Positions 21,950 through 34,336 of a stretch of DNA of 64,000 nucleotides are shown piece by piece. Location: the NCBI GenBank assembly GCA_023374045.1, contig CM041780.1:38331030-38395029 (forward strand). The letters run 5' to 3'. Made by a program: the position numbers and the translations under genes. A model generated the notes under the pieces. That model saw only the letters and a list, made by a program, of their open reading frames with translations, ran no database searches and had not been told where the DNA came from. Source of the DNA: Limonium bicolor. Its lineage: Eukaryota > Streptophyta > Magnoliopsida > Caryophyllales > Plumbaginaceae. Position 1 is the first letter of the stretch. Every line of letters starts with the position of its first letter.

Positions 21950-21986
21950 GGGTACGAGGCGTACCCCCTTTTAAGGGGGGTAGAGC
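21950..21986 (+). other. Second (internal) PPT-like module of element B
   Basis: GGGTACG-AGG-CGTACCC hairpin (21950-21966), CC, then TTTTAAGGGGGGTAGAGC (21969-21986), only some 260 bases before the true PPT. Same arrangement as in A (6092-6128) and C (59629-59666), with different stem bases. Confidence 0.75.
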
Positions 21987-22211
21987 TTCCTCGCTTTTGA
22001 GTTAGGAAACGATCATGTTTGTCGTTTGTTTGGTTGTTTAAGATGTGAATTTGTGTAAGTTGCTACCTTCGGTGTAAGTTTGAGTTATGTATAATACTTA
22101 TGTATTGTATTTGAGATTGACCTTTGAGTCTTGAGATGTGTGAATGTGAATATAAGATGTGGTGTTAAGATTAAGGACAATTGTGTACCGTGAATGATTA
22201 AGCACATATGT

Positions 22212-22248
22212 GAACTTTGAGGACAAAGTTCTTTTAAGGGGGGTAGAT
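22212..22248 (+). other. Element B PPT with adjoining hairpin
   Basis: GAACTTTG-AGGA-CAAAGTTC perfect 8-bp stem (22212-22231) runs straight into TTTTAAGGGGGGTAGAT (22232-22248), next to the LTR TG at 22249. The purine tract primes plus-strand DNA synthesis. Confidence 0.88.
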
Positions 22249-24565
22249 TGAAATACCCCAAACTTAGATATGGTGTTTAAATGATAAAATAAGATATAGG
22301 AGGCTAAATAATGCCTTAGAAACCATTCTAACCAAAGAAATATAAGGAAACTCCAAAAGAGCAGGTTAAGCAAAAACGTGCTCTAAGCTTGGAGAGACTT
22401 GGGAGAGTAACCCAAATTTGTTCTAAGACCTTAGTAATATCCTAATGGTCATTTTAAATCAATACCAAAGAAAACCAAGCTTTAAAACAAGTTAAAACAC
22501 AAAATGTGCTTTAAGGAGTCTTAAAGCACGTTTTTGAAAAATGTCTTGTAAATGAGTTTTGAATGGCTAAATCCATCATACTCTTTAATTAACATGTGTA
22601 CTATATAGTATCACATTTGGAAGTCTACATCAATGGGAAATAAAAAATTTCCCAACAATGTGCCTTGTTTTGTGAATATAATTTATTTAAGCTAGTTTAT
22701 AACATAAGTCAATATAAGTGAGATATTTGGTCAACAATGACTAAGTACCCCTTGTTACTAATGGGGGCCGGTTTCTTGTAAGGTGAGTCACCACCTTCAT
22801 GACTCATTAAGTAAATAAAGACTTATAAAGCAAATGTACTATTCACTTTTTAACATAAATATCACACTTTAGTAGTTCTCTCTCTCCTCACTTCTTCATT
22901 CTCCTTTGTTCCCACGGTTTTCTTGCTCTCTCTCCCTTCTCCATTAACGTGAAGCAACACCTCCATGCTAGCTTCATCTAGCCTTGCACACAACTCACTC
23001 ATTTTAGCTCCAAAGCCAAAACAAATTACATATTCTCCTTAGTTAGCTCAAGCCTCTCTCTCCTATCTTTTCAAACTTCAAGAGCTTCATTTTGGTGCCA
23101 AGTCAAACCACCATTAGAGGAGGAAATTTCAAGTTTGGAGACTCCATTGGCTTCTCCATTCTCTTAAGGTAAAGAAAAGTGTAAGAAAATCTAGGTTCCA
23201 TCATTTTCTTCCTGTCTGAAAATTTGTACTCATGGGACTCCATGTTTATGCCTTGTTCTAGCTTGTTTTCTACTCTTCAAAGGATTGAGGAGTCCTTCTT
23301 GCTTCATATCCAAGCTTTGTCTTGAGAAACCAAGGTAAAACAATCACCTTAATGCCTTAAAGCAAACACATTTTTAACCTAGGGTTTGTTCCTTAGGGTT
23401 AATGTATTATCTAGTACTCATTGGAGTTTTGGATATTGGTTAGAACATTGGCAGGAGATATATATTGGTGACCGAGATTGAGCTAAAGGAAAACCTAAGG
23501 AAGAAAGCTTTTTAAGCTTGTAAAAAGAACAAGGTAAATTACTTACCTTAAGGTGTTTTATTGTTAAGGGAATGAGATTTAGATATGTGATGAGTTTATA
23601 ATTAAAAAGGGGTTATATATAACCTAGGATAAATAATGACTATACTTGTGAACTTGTGACGAAAGAGCCAAATGAGAAGAAGAAATAGTTTAAAATGCAA
23701 AATAATGTTGAGATGAATTATAAGAAGCATTTTATTTCAATGGGAGCCTTGTTGTGTGTATTCGTAGGTTAAAGGCAAATATATGGAAATTCAGTGGTTA
23801 AGATTATTGTCATTTAAGGGCCTAAGTGCCAAGCATTTTAAGTTTAAGCACTATATGATGATGTGGTGTGGTTTTGGTGTAAATTGTGTGTTAAGGTGTT
23901 GTGATGAGAATTTGGGTGATGTTGGTTGTTTGATGGAGAAAAACCAAGTGTTAGTATGTACTATGTACTAGAGAACCCATGGCAAAATTTAAAGGAGAAC
24001 TTAGGTGTTTAAGATATTCTAAGGGAATTGAATGACTAAGGAAGTACTAGGATGTTCTAGAGGTTGTCTTGATGAAAAAGGGTGAGATTAAGGTGTTCTA
24101 ATGACTTATAATGACTTAGCCACCATGAAGGATTTAGGAATCAAAAGAATGTATTTGAGTATTTAGGACTTAGGTAAATGTTGATAAAAGAAGCTAGGAA
24201 ACCTTGGTAAGTTTGGTGTGATTAAGTGTGAAACTTCGAGATGATTTAGATAGAAACTAGAGTTTAGAATTTAAGGAAAACCTTAGAAAGTGTAAGATAG
24301 ATGAAAGTGGTGTATGTGGTGTGGCCAAGTCCATAAGGAGGGAACTTTGGGCTAGTAGAAGTGCTAGGTGAAAGGAATGTTGAAATGTAGGAAGAAGTAA
24401 GTGTTAAGTGTTAGTAGTTGTTGTAAGAATTGTGTAAAGGATGGGAATGAGTTTGGAGGATGGTTTAAGATGAGTTTAAGGGTCTAAATGATGTTAGAAC
24501 ACATTGGATGGCTTGAGGAAAGGTTTAGTGAAGATTTGGCAAAGTTTGGGCATGTTTTGGTGGCG

Positions 24566-24883
24566 TCCGACCCAGGGTCCGACCCAAGTTTGGGTCGGAC
24601 GGCCTCTGTTTAACGCCAGGGAAAGGTTCTGGAATGGTCCGACCCAGAGGACTTGGGTCGGACAGGTGAGTTTTAGAGGGCAGATAAGTTTCTGGAATGG
24701 TCTGACTCAAAGGTTGGGTCGGACGTGGGTCGGACATGGGAGGTTATAGACGAAAATTTTCTGGAATGGTCCGACCCAGTTGGTTGGGTCGGACGTGGGT
24801 CGGACATGTAGAGTTTTTCAAAACCCGAAAGTTACTGGAATGGTCCGACCCAGAGGGTGGGTCGGACGGTGGGTCGGACGGCC
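24566..24883. repeat. GTCCGACCCA / TGGGTCGGAC inverted-motif array (B, 3' LTR)
   Basis: Intact counterpart of 14108-14416, showing what the A insertion site looked like. Units alternate a CCGACCCA arm and a TGGGTCGG arm with a TTCTGGAATGG spacer. Confidence 0.85.
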
Positions 24884-25192
24884 CTTAACACTTAAAAAAA
24901 AAAGAAATTTTGAATTCTAAGAATGATAATTGGTAATAAGGTATACCTTTGGTAGGGTGGTAATGATTAGGACCCTAAGAACTTAGGGATTAAGTTAAAT
25001 TAAGTTAAGTATAATTTTAATGTTTAAAGTTAAGTTTGTAAGCTAAGTGGCAAAGACTTGAGAGGATTATTGAATGGGAATCCTTAGGGACTAAGTGAGT
25101 TAAGTAAGGTGCAAATAACTAATGACCTAAAAATGAATGAATGTTTTAGGTTTGTGAGTTGGGACCCCGAAGAAGGTTAAACAAACAACGAT

Positions 25193-25305
25193 CAACGGTG
25201 AACGGTACAATCCTTCTTGTGACCTGCTTGCTAACGAGGTGTCCCTCGGCTTGTGTGCTATCTGTTTAATTGCTATGACTAAAACAAGATAAAGCATGCA
25301 ACCGG
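25193..25305 (+). other. Conserved mid-LTR block (B, 3' LTR)
   Basis: Second B copy of the block described at 14723-14834, with the same CGAGG-TGTC-CCTCG hairpin. Confidence 0.6.
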
Positions 25306-25913
25306 TTATATTTATTCTCGTTGTGTTTGTGTTATCTTTACACTAACCCGCGAGACTTGAGATGGTTACTAACCAAGTTTAGTACTTACTGAGTTAAGAA
25401 TAAGAGTTAAGTTTGATGGGTTGGCTAATGCCCGTTAAGCTTAGCTAGCACATGGTGATTAAGATGTCTACTAACTAGAACTTGAGTGAGGAAAAACCGG
25501 GACCAATCTCCGGTCATGCATGCTAAGGAAAAAGGGGACGGTATCTGAATCAGATCCGCCCTCCGCTTAAGGACTTGTCTTCGGACTTGTAGCCTAGGGC
25601 CGGTTGCCAGCTCAGCTACGCTGGACTCCCGTCCAGAGTAGGTGGCATTAAGATGGTGCGGTAGGATCACCTAATCTCAGTTTCGAATTAAGCTACAACC
25701 ATTCCCTTCCAGGAACGGTTTGTATACTGAGAATGAGTTGAGATTGAGATTAAGGTAAGGAACTGAGATTAAGGAAATGAGGACTAAGGAAGGGGTTACT
25801 AACCCACTTGATAAGGGAACGCTTGAGTCGTTCATTGTTTGTGAACTATATGTGTTCATCTGTGACTATTGTTATTGCACTTCATATTGTGCTTGTGTAT
25901 GTAATCAATTTCC

Positions 25914-26022
25914 ATGTTATCGACAATTAGTCGTCGTAGCCCCGTTAGCTTGGGGGCCATGAGAGCGTGTACCAGCATTCGTGCTGACCCCCTCGGGGGC
26001 TATTATTACACTTGCAGGTAAG
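25914..26022 (+). other. Conserved LTR 3'-end block (B, 3' LTR)
   Basis: Second B copy of 15451-15556; here the G/C hairpin is CCCCCTCGGGGGC, a change in the loop and not in the stem. Confidence 0.6.
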
Positions 26023-26364
26023 AGACCCATGAGGACGCACTACGAGAGTAGGAGCGGTTAGACTTAGGGTGGGATGTTTATTTTGAGTTCGGGTTGTGCC
26101 TGTGCACCCGACTGTTTATATTTAAACTGATGTAAGGTTGAGATTATGTTTAAGCTACTTGTACTCGGTTGGTTGTGGTATTGTGGTTGGTGATGTTTTG
26201 AGTTGGATAAGTATTTTGGATAAGTATTGTAAATGTTAAGGCCGGTATATTCTAACGATCAGACCGTGGCAAGGTCCAGGTGTTTATTATTTCCGCTGCG
26301 ACGTATTCGATTAAGTGTTCAGTTTTGCGATAACACCACGAATAGCTTTAGGTGGGGTGTTACA

Positions 26365-29300
26365 GTAGATCCTTAATAGACGACAGTTCATATACACAAC
26401 ACAATTCATATAAAAAAAAAGATACGGGCGAGAGCATTCATATATTTCATAATAGCAAGGTCACGGAAAAACACCTGTATACATCTTTGCATTCCCGTAT
26501 ACATTCCTGCATCCTTTATCTCTAGAACACCCCTCCCCTGTTTACTGAGCACGATCATCGTTCCCACACGATCCTTCATCATCATCACACTAGCATTCAG
26601 TTGATCCACTGGTTGGTGTGCCATTGCCAACGAGAAAAATGACAAGGCGATCATCGTTCTATGCCTCATGGACATTGTTTTTTCCTGCCAGTGCCAAGTT
26701 CATCAACGACAACAAAAGATAGATGGGGCGTGACTACTACCATCGCCGAGCACTGATAAGTGTAAAATATATATACTTTTAGAGTTATAATTCTTTCTAT
26801 TTTGTAACAATTCATGTCATATTTCTCACTTATCATATGTTTTTCTTTAAATTTGTATTTAGATGAGAACTGATATATCTTATGTGTCAAATGCAGGAAA
26901 AATCTTAAATTTACATTCATCATCTCATAAAAATCACGATACAATAAGCGATATAATATATATATATATATATATACACGTGAGGAGACATGTCCGCATG
27001 GCACATGCATATAGGTTATTTACGTTACATGAACTTCATGAATATGGAAGCCATTTTCTACATTCACGCTGGTATATATTAGTATATACATGGGCTGCTC
27101 CCATTTGTTTTACATGGGCTGAATTGATAAAAGAAGGGAGGCTGCATTTTTTGGAGAAAAGGAGGTAGCGGACGTTGTTGGTAAGCCGCATTGGACCGGA
27201 AGTTTTCAAGATAAAAATAGTAACAATCCAATTTTGATCAGCCAAATGGGGCCGCCACCGATTTGAGAAAGAGGTCCACGTTGGCTCTGCATGGAGATAA
27301 ACGCTGCAAATAAAGAATCAAGATAGGCGGTCGAAGACCCAAGAATACACGGGCTGATGTGGAGCTACATGAGGGAATTGATAAAAAATGAAAGATAAAT
27401 AAAAAGGCAGATACGATAGATATTTATCACACGGCAAAGATAAAAGAAGAGTCTATATATACATGCATACAACAGAGACTTGAGGAATTACATTCACGCC
27501 GCGGGCTACATCCAAGCCCAGGAGGGGCTTACCCTCTTGCATAATCCCACGTCCTAGCACAGGGGGCTTTAGGCCTCCACGCTCATTTTCTTCATTCATC
27601 ACGCCACTGTACAGGGGGCTCGCGCCTCCCTTGCTACATCACCACCACACTATCAATCCATCACCACATATCACTCACCATCGTCATCATCTTCACACCA
27701 CCATATCCCTCAACGCAGCATCGCCACCGCCACTCCATACCACCATCACACCATCGCACACACACCACACCACCACCACCTGACCACCGTGCTCCATCAC
27801 CGTTCCAACACCACATCACCATCGTGACTTCATCACCTCTGCCACTCCCACATATTATTTTTGTTACTTATTAATGTCTTTCTCTTTTTTTATGTTATAT
27901 TTATGTTGGAGTAGTTAGATTAGCTCCCCAGATTGGGGTAGCAAACCGGATCTTCACATTTATTTTGTGATGTTTTCTCAAATTCAATAATGTAGTAGTT
28001 TAATTCCAGTTCTTCATGCGCTTTAATTCTCTAGATAATTATTAAAGCAATCTTTGTAGTTTTCTAATCAACACGCGAGAGCTGAGATAGATAACAAGAC
28101 ATAGGAATTAAACCTGATTAACGACTAGAAGCGTGATCCCGCCTATAGGGTTAATCGGTCTCAAATAGAAACTATTCTTTATGCGATTAGTTGTGTCCGG
28201 ATTAGAGCATTAGTATGCTGCTAGTTCTAGCAATTGGTTAGGATTCGTTAGACTTAGCCGTTGACGAATTAATTACAGTTTCTGAGTTTATTGCAGAATT
28301 AGGGAAGAGTTTATAAATAGATTAGAATGTGAAGGTTTGCAGAACAATCCGGGGTGCTTCCTTTTATTTAGAGTTTCTATCTTTATTTAGTTTGTTTTTA
28401 CTGTTTTATTATTTTATTTGTTTGTTGAGTCTTTCTTTTTATTAAATTAAGTAAAACCTGAAAAAGTGACGTTTCCTATATTTCTTAGTTTAGTTTCTCA
28501 GTAGTAAATAAATTGTCAATTAATTGAACGAGGTCCCTGAGTTCAACAACCCACTTATTCACTATTCCGCAAAACGATAGGTACACTGCCTAGGTAGAGA
28601 TAGTCACATATTTCTGCTAACAAGCACACGCTCATCTTCTACACGACGGTCTGCCACCTCTTTTTCTGCTAGCCATTGCTGGTCGCTGATAAACTCCAAC
28701 TTGAGGCGTCCGCTTTCAGTTGCTGCCTACTTGACAAACACCAGAGCCAAGTACGCCGCATTATACTTGCATCTTCGTCAACTATATGTCAACCTCACGG
28801 TCCCGTACGTAGTCAATCTCTCAGCGTGAAGTTCCATGGCTCGTTACTACCCGGAGGTCAAACAACAAGAAGGAAAGGTATAGACGGTCAGTGCTCGTGG
28901 CAAGGATTTGCTTCGCTCCGCTGATTTTTTGTAGGAAGGAGAAGATCATGCTGAAACGTTTCCCCCATCATCAACCTCGTGTTGGTTGCCATGTCGTTTC
29001 TCGGCAATGACCCATAAGCTGTGTTAGCGTTTTGCCTTTCTAGGCCAAGATTCCCCTCCTGTTGTAGAGAAGAAGTGAGGAGTAGATCGGTGCTGCTAAA
29101 GCTCACGACATGAAGTTACGCTGTATCACTGACCCACAAGTGATCAACGGGAAATACCGAAAACAAGGAGGTGAAGATAATCAGGTATGTCATTCACTCT
29201 TTTCTTTGCTGTTTTGTTTGTTATCACGTCCGAAGCTGAGATTGAGGAGAAACCATACTTTCATATCAGTTAACTAATGGTAAGGGTATGTACGGGCATA

Positions 29301-29848
29301 ATGTGAAATCGGATGTGGGTGTGATTAATGTGCGATGTGGTATACATATGTAAAGGGAATAAAATAAAATAAAAGTATGGTTGAGCCATAGTGGATTATG
29401 GTTGAGCCATAGTGGATTTTCATCAAAATTCTTATGTAGAAAAAAAAGGGACGTTGTTCTTCTAGAGCTAGTATGTTGCATGTACATTAGTGTTTGTTTC
29501 AGTTAGCAAGTGATCTGATATGCTTGCGACTAAAATGATTAAAAGGATAATATCATAAACCCCTTAGAAATTATAATAGTAGAGGAAAAGTAATTTTTAG
29601 GGGTAATAAAGGAATCTGAACCCTTATAAATTTGACATCAAGCCCCCGGACCCACACTCCAAAAATCGTGACATTTCCTTTCCAAGTTTAAAAGGTTAGA
29701 ATTTAGGTGGCGACTCTATTTAGCTTTGTGTGGGCCAGTTAGAATAATTAAGCTTTAATTTTATAATTTCGGTTTAGTTATTCTAATTGCAAATCGAACC
29801 TCGAAGCCTTAAGCTCAATACTTAAAAGGGTTCAAAACAACGCCCACA
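26365..29848 (+). repeat. Element E first LTR (5' part missing, cut by B)
   Basis: Collinear with 36391-39251 plus 47852-48534. Holds a TA microsatellite (26957-26978), a TATA-like box (27453), a CAC/ACC-rich stretch (27640-27860), and ends near CGCCCACA before the PBS. The segment about 29020-29112 is unrelated to its counterpart at 39046-39148. No protein-coding gene is supported. Confidence 0.8.
27453..27462 (+). promoter_or_regulatory. TATA-like box in first E LTR
   Basis: TCTATATATACATG lies mid-LTR after GATAAAAGAAGAG and is conserved in the second LTR (about 37481-37492). It is the best candidate core promoter by sequence only. Confidence 0.4.
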
Positions 29849-29851
29849 GAC

Positions 29852-29869
29852 TAGCGACTCTGCTGGGGA
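29852..29869 (+). other. Element E PBS, first copy (tRNA-Arg type)
   Basis: TAGCGACTCTGCTGGGGA; the copy at 48538 has the intact TGG start. TGGCGACTC complements the 3' end of plant tRNA-Arg (ACG), the primer of Ogre-type elements. Confidence 0.75.
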
Positions 29870-30039
29870 CCACCACCTAAGTTTTAAAATTTTAAACTTA
29901 GGAAAGAGGGCTTAACTTGAATTTATATTTTTAAGGCTTACTTTTTATGATATTATCCTTTTTTAGCTTATGCATTTTTATTATCTTGCTCATACGAGAG
30001 ATGAGGGTCCAAATAAACCAATCATCGGTCATGCTTAGA

Positions 30040-30340
30040 CATGGCCCGTTCTGAGACACACACTATAGGGTGATGTGTAAAAGTGGGGGAAATGAGGAGG
30101 ATGGCGTGCAAGTCCCATCCCTTCACTACCTGGGCCTAAAGCCCCAAGCACCTCTCCGAACGTACCCTTACCCAAAAACCAAATATTGGTCTAGCCAAGG
30201 CATGACCCGTCCTGAGACAAACACTCTAGGGTGATGTGTAAAGGTGGGGGAAATGAAGAGGATGACGTGCAAGCCTTATCCCTTCACTACCTGGGCCCAA
30301 AGCCCTAAGCACTCTTCGGATGTATCCATACCCATTCGAA
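30040..30340 (+). repeat. Two-copy 161-base tandem repeat in E
   Basis: Units begin CATGGCCCGTTCTGAGAC (30040) and CATGACCCGTCCTGAGAC (30201) and share GGGTGATGTGTAAA and CCCTTCACTACCTGGGCC. Same pair in the second E unit from 48725. Confidence 0.85.
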
Positions 30341-30824
30341 GAAACTTGCATTGTGAGGACATGCATATTTTCTCTTTATATCTTTGTGATTCCATGCTTC
30401 TTTGATAAGCTTGATTGTGTGTTGGTTAGTAGCTGAAATAAATAATCTTTTATTGGATCTTTACCTTTCGGCCCAAAGGCCCATTCTAGTCTAGGTGAAC
30501 TATTCACTTCGGCTTCGGCCTAGAAACCTTAGATCAAGGTGGTCTCTTTCAGCCCAAAAATGTGTAAATCTGAATCATCCATTTTGATCCATTCAGGGTT
30601 AGGCAAAAAAAAATCCATTTGAATTTGCAAAAATTCATAAGACTTGAAAATTGATTTATGAATCATGTTTACATTCCGGACCAAAGGCCCATCAGGAACT
30701 GGGATTAGGTCTTTCACCTGAACATTGAAAACTTTTTCGGTCCAGTAACCCATTCATATTCCATATAATTTCTTCCGGTTCATGTATGGCACTTTCAATT
30801 CAAGATGTTCAAGCACAAGTGCCT

Positions 30825-31570
30825 ATTCACAATTCAAATGACATTCCGGCCCAAGCGCTCCACTCAATGTCTGAAACATTTCGGCCCAAGCGCCAATCTA
30901 CAATTAGAAATTATTTCAGCCCAAGGCCTCATTCTCAAAGTGTTTCGGGCCAAGTGCCTCACTCACAATTAAAATCTGTCAGGCCCAAGCGCCTATCCAC
31001 AATCATGACACTGTTTAGGCCCAAGCGCCTATTCACAGTCCAAATGCATCCCGGCCCATGTTCCTCACTTTTAGTCAAATGATATCTAAGCCCATGTGCC
31101 TATCTACAGTCCATGTGCCTCTCTTTTAGTCCACTGATATTCAGGCCCAAGCTCCTATCCACAGTCCAAATGCATCCCGGCCCATGTGCATCACTTTTAG
31201 TCTAATGATATCTAGGCCCAAGTGCCTATCTACAGTCCATGTGCCTCTCTTTTATTCCACTGATATTCAGGCCCATACGCCTATCCATAAATCTAATGCA
31301 TCCCTGCCCATGTGCTTCACTTTTAGTCCACAGATTTTCAGGCCCATGCATCCAGTCTCATGTGCCTCACTTTCAGTCCACATATATTCGGGCTCAAGTG
31401 CCTTTCCACAATCCGAGAGCATCCCGGCCCATATGTCTCACTTCAAGTTTTTGAGCTTTCAGGCCCGAGCGCCTATCCACAGCCCAAAGAGCATTCCGGC
31501 CTAAGGGCCTCATTCACAGTTAAGGGACATTCCTAGTCTAGATTTTTCAGCCCAAGAGCCCTCTAATAAT
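30825..31570 (+). repeat. Degenerate GGCCCAAGCGCC repeat array in E
   Basis: About 15-18 imperfect units of 40-60 bases with CAGGCCCAAGCGCCTATCC and CCGGCCCATGTGCCTCAC cores and variable links. The second E unit has the matching array (49505-50245). Frames across it are shadows of the repeat. Confidence 0.8.
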
Positions 31571-34074
31571 ACATCAGATTTCATTGTTGTGTTTTCTTAG
31601 GTTACAAATTTTTAGGACGTTTTGTCATTCGTTAGCTCTTTTTCTTTTGTTGACTTCAAAAAAAAGGAAAAAAGAAAAAAGGATCACAGACATTTCTACG
31701 TCCTCCCAAAGGTACATCATGGCAGAAAGCTCGAGTCTTCTGTGCGTCAACATCATGCAGATTGGCGGTACTCGAGTTCATAAAGGAGATCAGGGTTCAC
31801 ATGCATAAAATGTTGCTATAAACTGTCATTCATATTTCAAATGCATCATCAGGGTTTTGCAAACAATTGTTTTGAAAAAACTGTTTTGAATGAACATTTC
31901 TTGACATCAACCATAAGAAGCATTGGTTTTGTAAAATCATTTTCTTCATATTCACAAGCAGATGACTTTTTCAAATCCAAAAATTTTCCAAAATGAAAAG
32001 ATAAATTCATGATTGAGCTTTCTTTGCAAGGAACATCCATTTTTGCTAAACAAGTGTCTCTCAAAACTAAGGTTTGTGAAACGATCATTTTCTGACAGTG
32101 GAACATAAAGACTTGCTTTGTTTCTAAGAACATGATCATGCTTATTCGAGTACCGAAGCACATCCCAAAACACTAAAGCAACCCACATAATGGTTAGTAG
32201 AGCACCAAGTCATCAAACAATTATTGAAATCCCCGTCACAATACTGGGGGCAATCTGAGTTAGAATCGTTTATTCCAAACTTCTTCTAACATATGTGTGA
32301 ACGAAACTCTTTGAGCAAAAGAGTGCAAGAGTGTCTTGAGTGGAAAAAACCAATGAGAGAAAACGCGTGCCATCCTTACACGTGGTGAGGCCACATACAT
32401 GTGAGGTAAGCAGCATGACTCTGACCGAAGGAGATAGTTTGTCAATTTACACCAAGACCTGTGAAAAGTAACAAGAAGAGACACATAACTATCAGGAATG
32501 ATGAAACACCTAGGTAAACACCACATAGCCAGAAGCTTGTGAAACCCTGAAATCAAACCCTAGGCACCCCCGTTGAGCTTTTCGTATAACCTCTTTTATC
32601 AATAAAGCTTCACAAAAAGCCAGCTCGTGATGATTATGTACACTTGTTTCTAAACGAAGCGAGGAGCCCAATTCTCAGATGAGGACACCACAAGTCTGAA
32701 ATGAGAAGCAACACTACCACAAATCCGCAAACGGTCGCAAAGCGACCCAGGATTCAAGAGCTTGAACAAAAGCAGCTCCAAAAGTTTGGGAAACACAAGA
32801 ACCCCGAAGATGATTCAAAGTAGCTCCAACAGCCCCAAAAGATCGGGAAACACAAGAACCCTGAAGGCAAGTCAAAGTAACTCCAAAAGATTTAAGACCG
32901 GGAAACACAAGAACCCCAAAGATGAAAAGGCGAATCTGAAAGCCTTGAGTTTCCAACAAAAAAGTAGCAACAAGGATGACACCAAGGTCATTAACTTGAA
33001 GGGAAGTCCACATGCAGTAACAAGACTACTTCACACGTAAGGACGGGAAGACGAATCTGGGAGAAGGTCAAGTTGCATCTTTGGTCACCCTTAAGCCCCA
33101 CAAGACCGAAAATATCCCTCCATGGTCCCTTTGATATTCATCATACCCAATGGCCCAATTATAAGCCTCAAAGACTTCCGACTTGATAGTTATGTGTCTA
33201 AATCAAGTGAAAGTAACAGATCGAAGGCGTAAGTCCATCAAATATCGAATTTAAAAGTCTTGAAGTTATGACTGTAAGTGAGAAATGAGTGCAAATGTTA
33301 AACACATCGAGTGTAGGTAGAAAAAGCACCACATCAAAGCAAACCTTAACCCTGTGAGGATGAGAATTGTTCACATGTTTAGCCAAAGATAATACTGGGG
33401 GCAATCGATCGTTTCGATCGATTGCCATAATTTCTAACTCAGATAGCTCAAAGAAATACTGAGGGCATTTGTTTCCAGAAAAATCCATAGATGACACAAA
33501 GAAATCCCAAAGTCTTAGGCCCGTCATAAGCTCTAAGCACCATGTCCCAAAACCTTAAGCCTTAAGCACCATGTTCTGACATTGCAATCCCAAAGACTTA
33601 GGCTTATCATAAGCCTTAAGCACCGCATCTTAAAACCTCGAGCTCCACAACCCTGAGAAAATCATAAAGCCCGGAAGCATGTTCAGTTTTGAAGGATCAA
33701 AATTTTGGTCTCGAAGTCCATTCCTGAAAAATGAGTGTTCCATGAATTTAAGCTGAAAGAAGTATTTGCTTATACATCTGAATTTTTGACAGTAGAGTCA
33801 ACACCAATCTTGACACTAGGTCAACAATATTTTTGAAAATTGAGTCAATCTTGTTTTGGCACCGAGTCACCCATGTTTGTTTTTGAAAATTGAATCGATC
33901 TTGTTTTCATAGTAAGTCCATGAGCTTATTTTAGCACTGAAGTTAGACAGTTTGTTTTAACATTAACATCGAGTCAATTTTGCATATTGATTTAGTCATT
34001 AAGCTTGTTTGTGTATTGAGACAGTACGCGTGTTTGGTATGTCTTGCATCGAGCCAGTAAGCATGGTTTTTATC

Positions 34075-34336
34075 GAGTACAGGTGGAGGTATGCTGCCCG
34101 TTGAATTGAAGCAGGGTGTATAGTGGCCAATGTGTACGAGTGGTTGAGTACAGGTGGAGGTATGCTGCCCGTTGAATTGAAGCAGGGTGTATACTGGCCA
34201 ATGTGAACGAGTACAGGTGGAGGTATGCTGCCCGTTGAATTGAAGCAGGGTGTATACTGGCCAATGTGTACGAGTACAGGTGGAGGTATGCTGCCCGTTG
34301 AATTGAAGCAGGGTGTATACTGGCCAATGTGTACAA
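34075..34336 (+). repeat. Four-unit minisatellite, about 63 bases per unit
   Basis: Units start at 34075, 34146, 34209 and 34272 with GAGTACAGGTGGAGGTATGC and end GGCCAATGTG. They are almost identical to one another. Three copies of a GGCGATGGCAATAAGTCC unit follow (34336-34475). Not a CRISPR: spacers are absent and units abut. Confidence 0.9.

Larger units (their letters stand above)
1..26364 (+). mobile_element. Element B: Tekay/Del-like chromovirus (Ty3/gypsy) carrying an AlkB domain; 5' end outside window
   Basis: Ty3/gypsy LTR retrotransposon read on the + strand. Order: partial 5' LTR (1-308 and 14089-15893, split by element A), initiator-tRNA-Met PBS (15899), gag (16128-17526), AlkB-like domain (17659-18395), protease (18550-19035), reverse transcriptase/RNase H, integrase and chromodomain (to about 21936), PPT (22236), 3' LTR (22249-26364). 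The LTR begins TGAAATACCCC and ends GTGTTACA. The pol order PR-RT-RH-INT plus a C-terminal chromodomain defines chromoviruses; the integrase C-terminal motif and chromodomain resemble the Tekay/Del clade. About 2 kb of the 5' LTR lies before the window, judged from the 3' LTR. It is inserted in the first LTR of element E; the right flank reads GTAGA. Coding is broken by several frameshifts and TAG stops, so it is probably inactive as printed. Confidence 0.93.
22249..26364 (+). repeat. Element B 3' LTR
   Basis: 4116 bp, complete, TGAAATACCCC to GTGTTACA. Collinear with 1-308 plus 14089-15893 over the overlapping 2.1 kb. Contains a CT-rich stretch near 22860-23160, the inverted-motif array (24566-24883), the mid-LTR block (25193-25305), one ACAACC hairpin (25695-25723) and the 3'-end block (25914-26022). 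Reading frames inside are short and lack protein signatures. Confidence 0.95.

Noticed and set aside
27640..27860. His/Thr-rich coding region in the E LTR (CAC/ACC repeats)
   Set aside because: Low-complexity repeat with indels between the two LTRs that break the frame; no start or domain.
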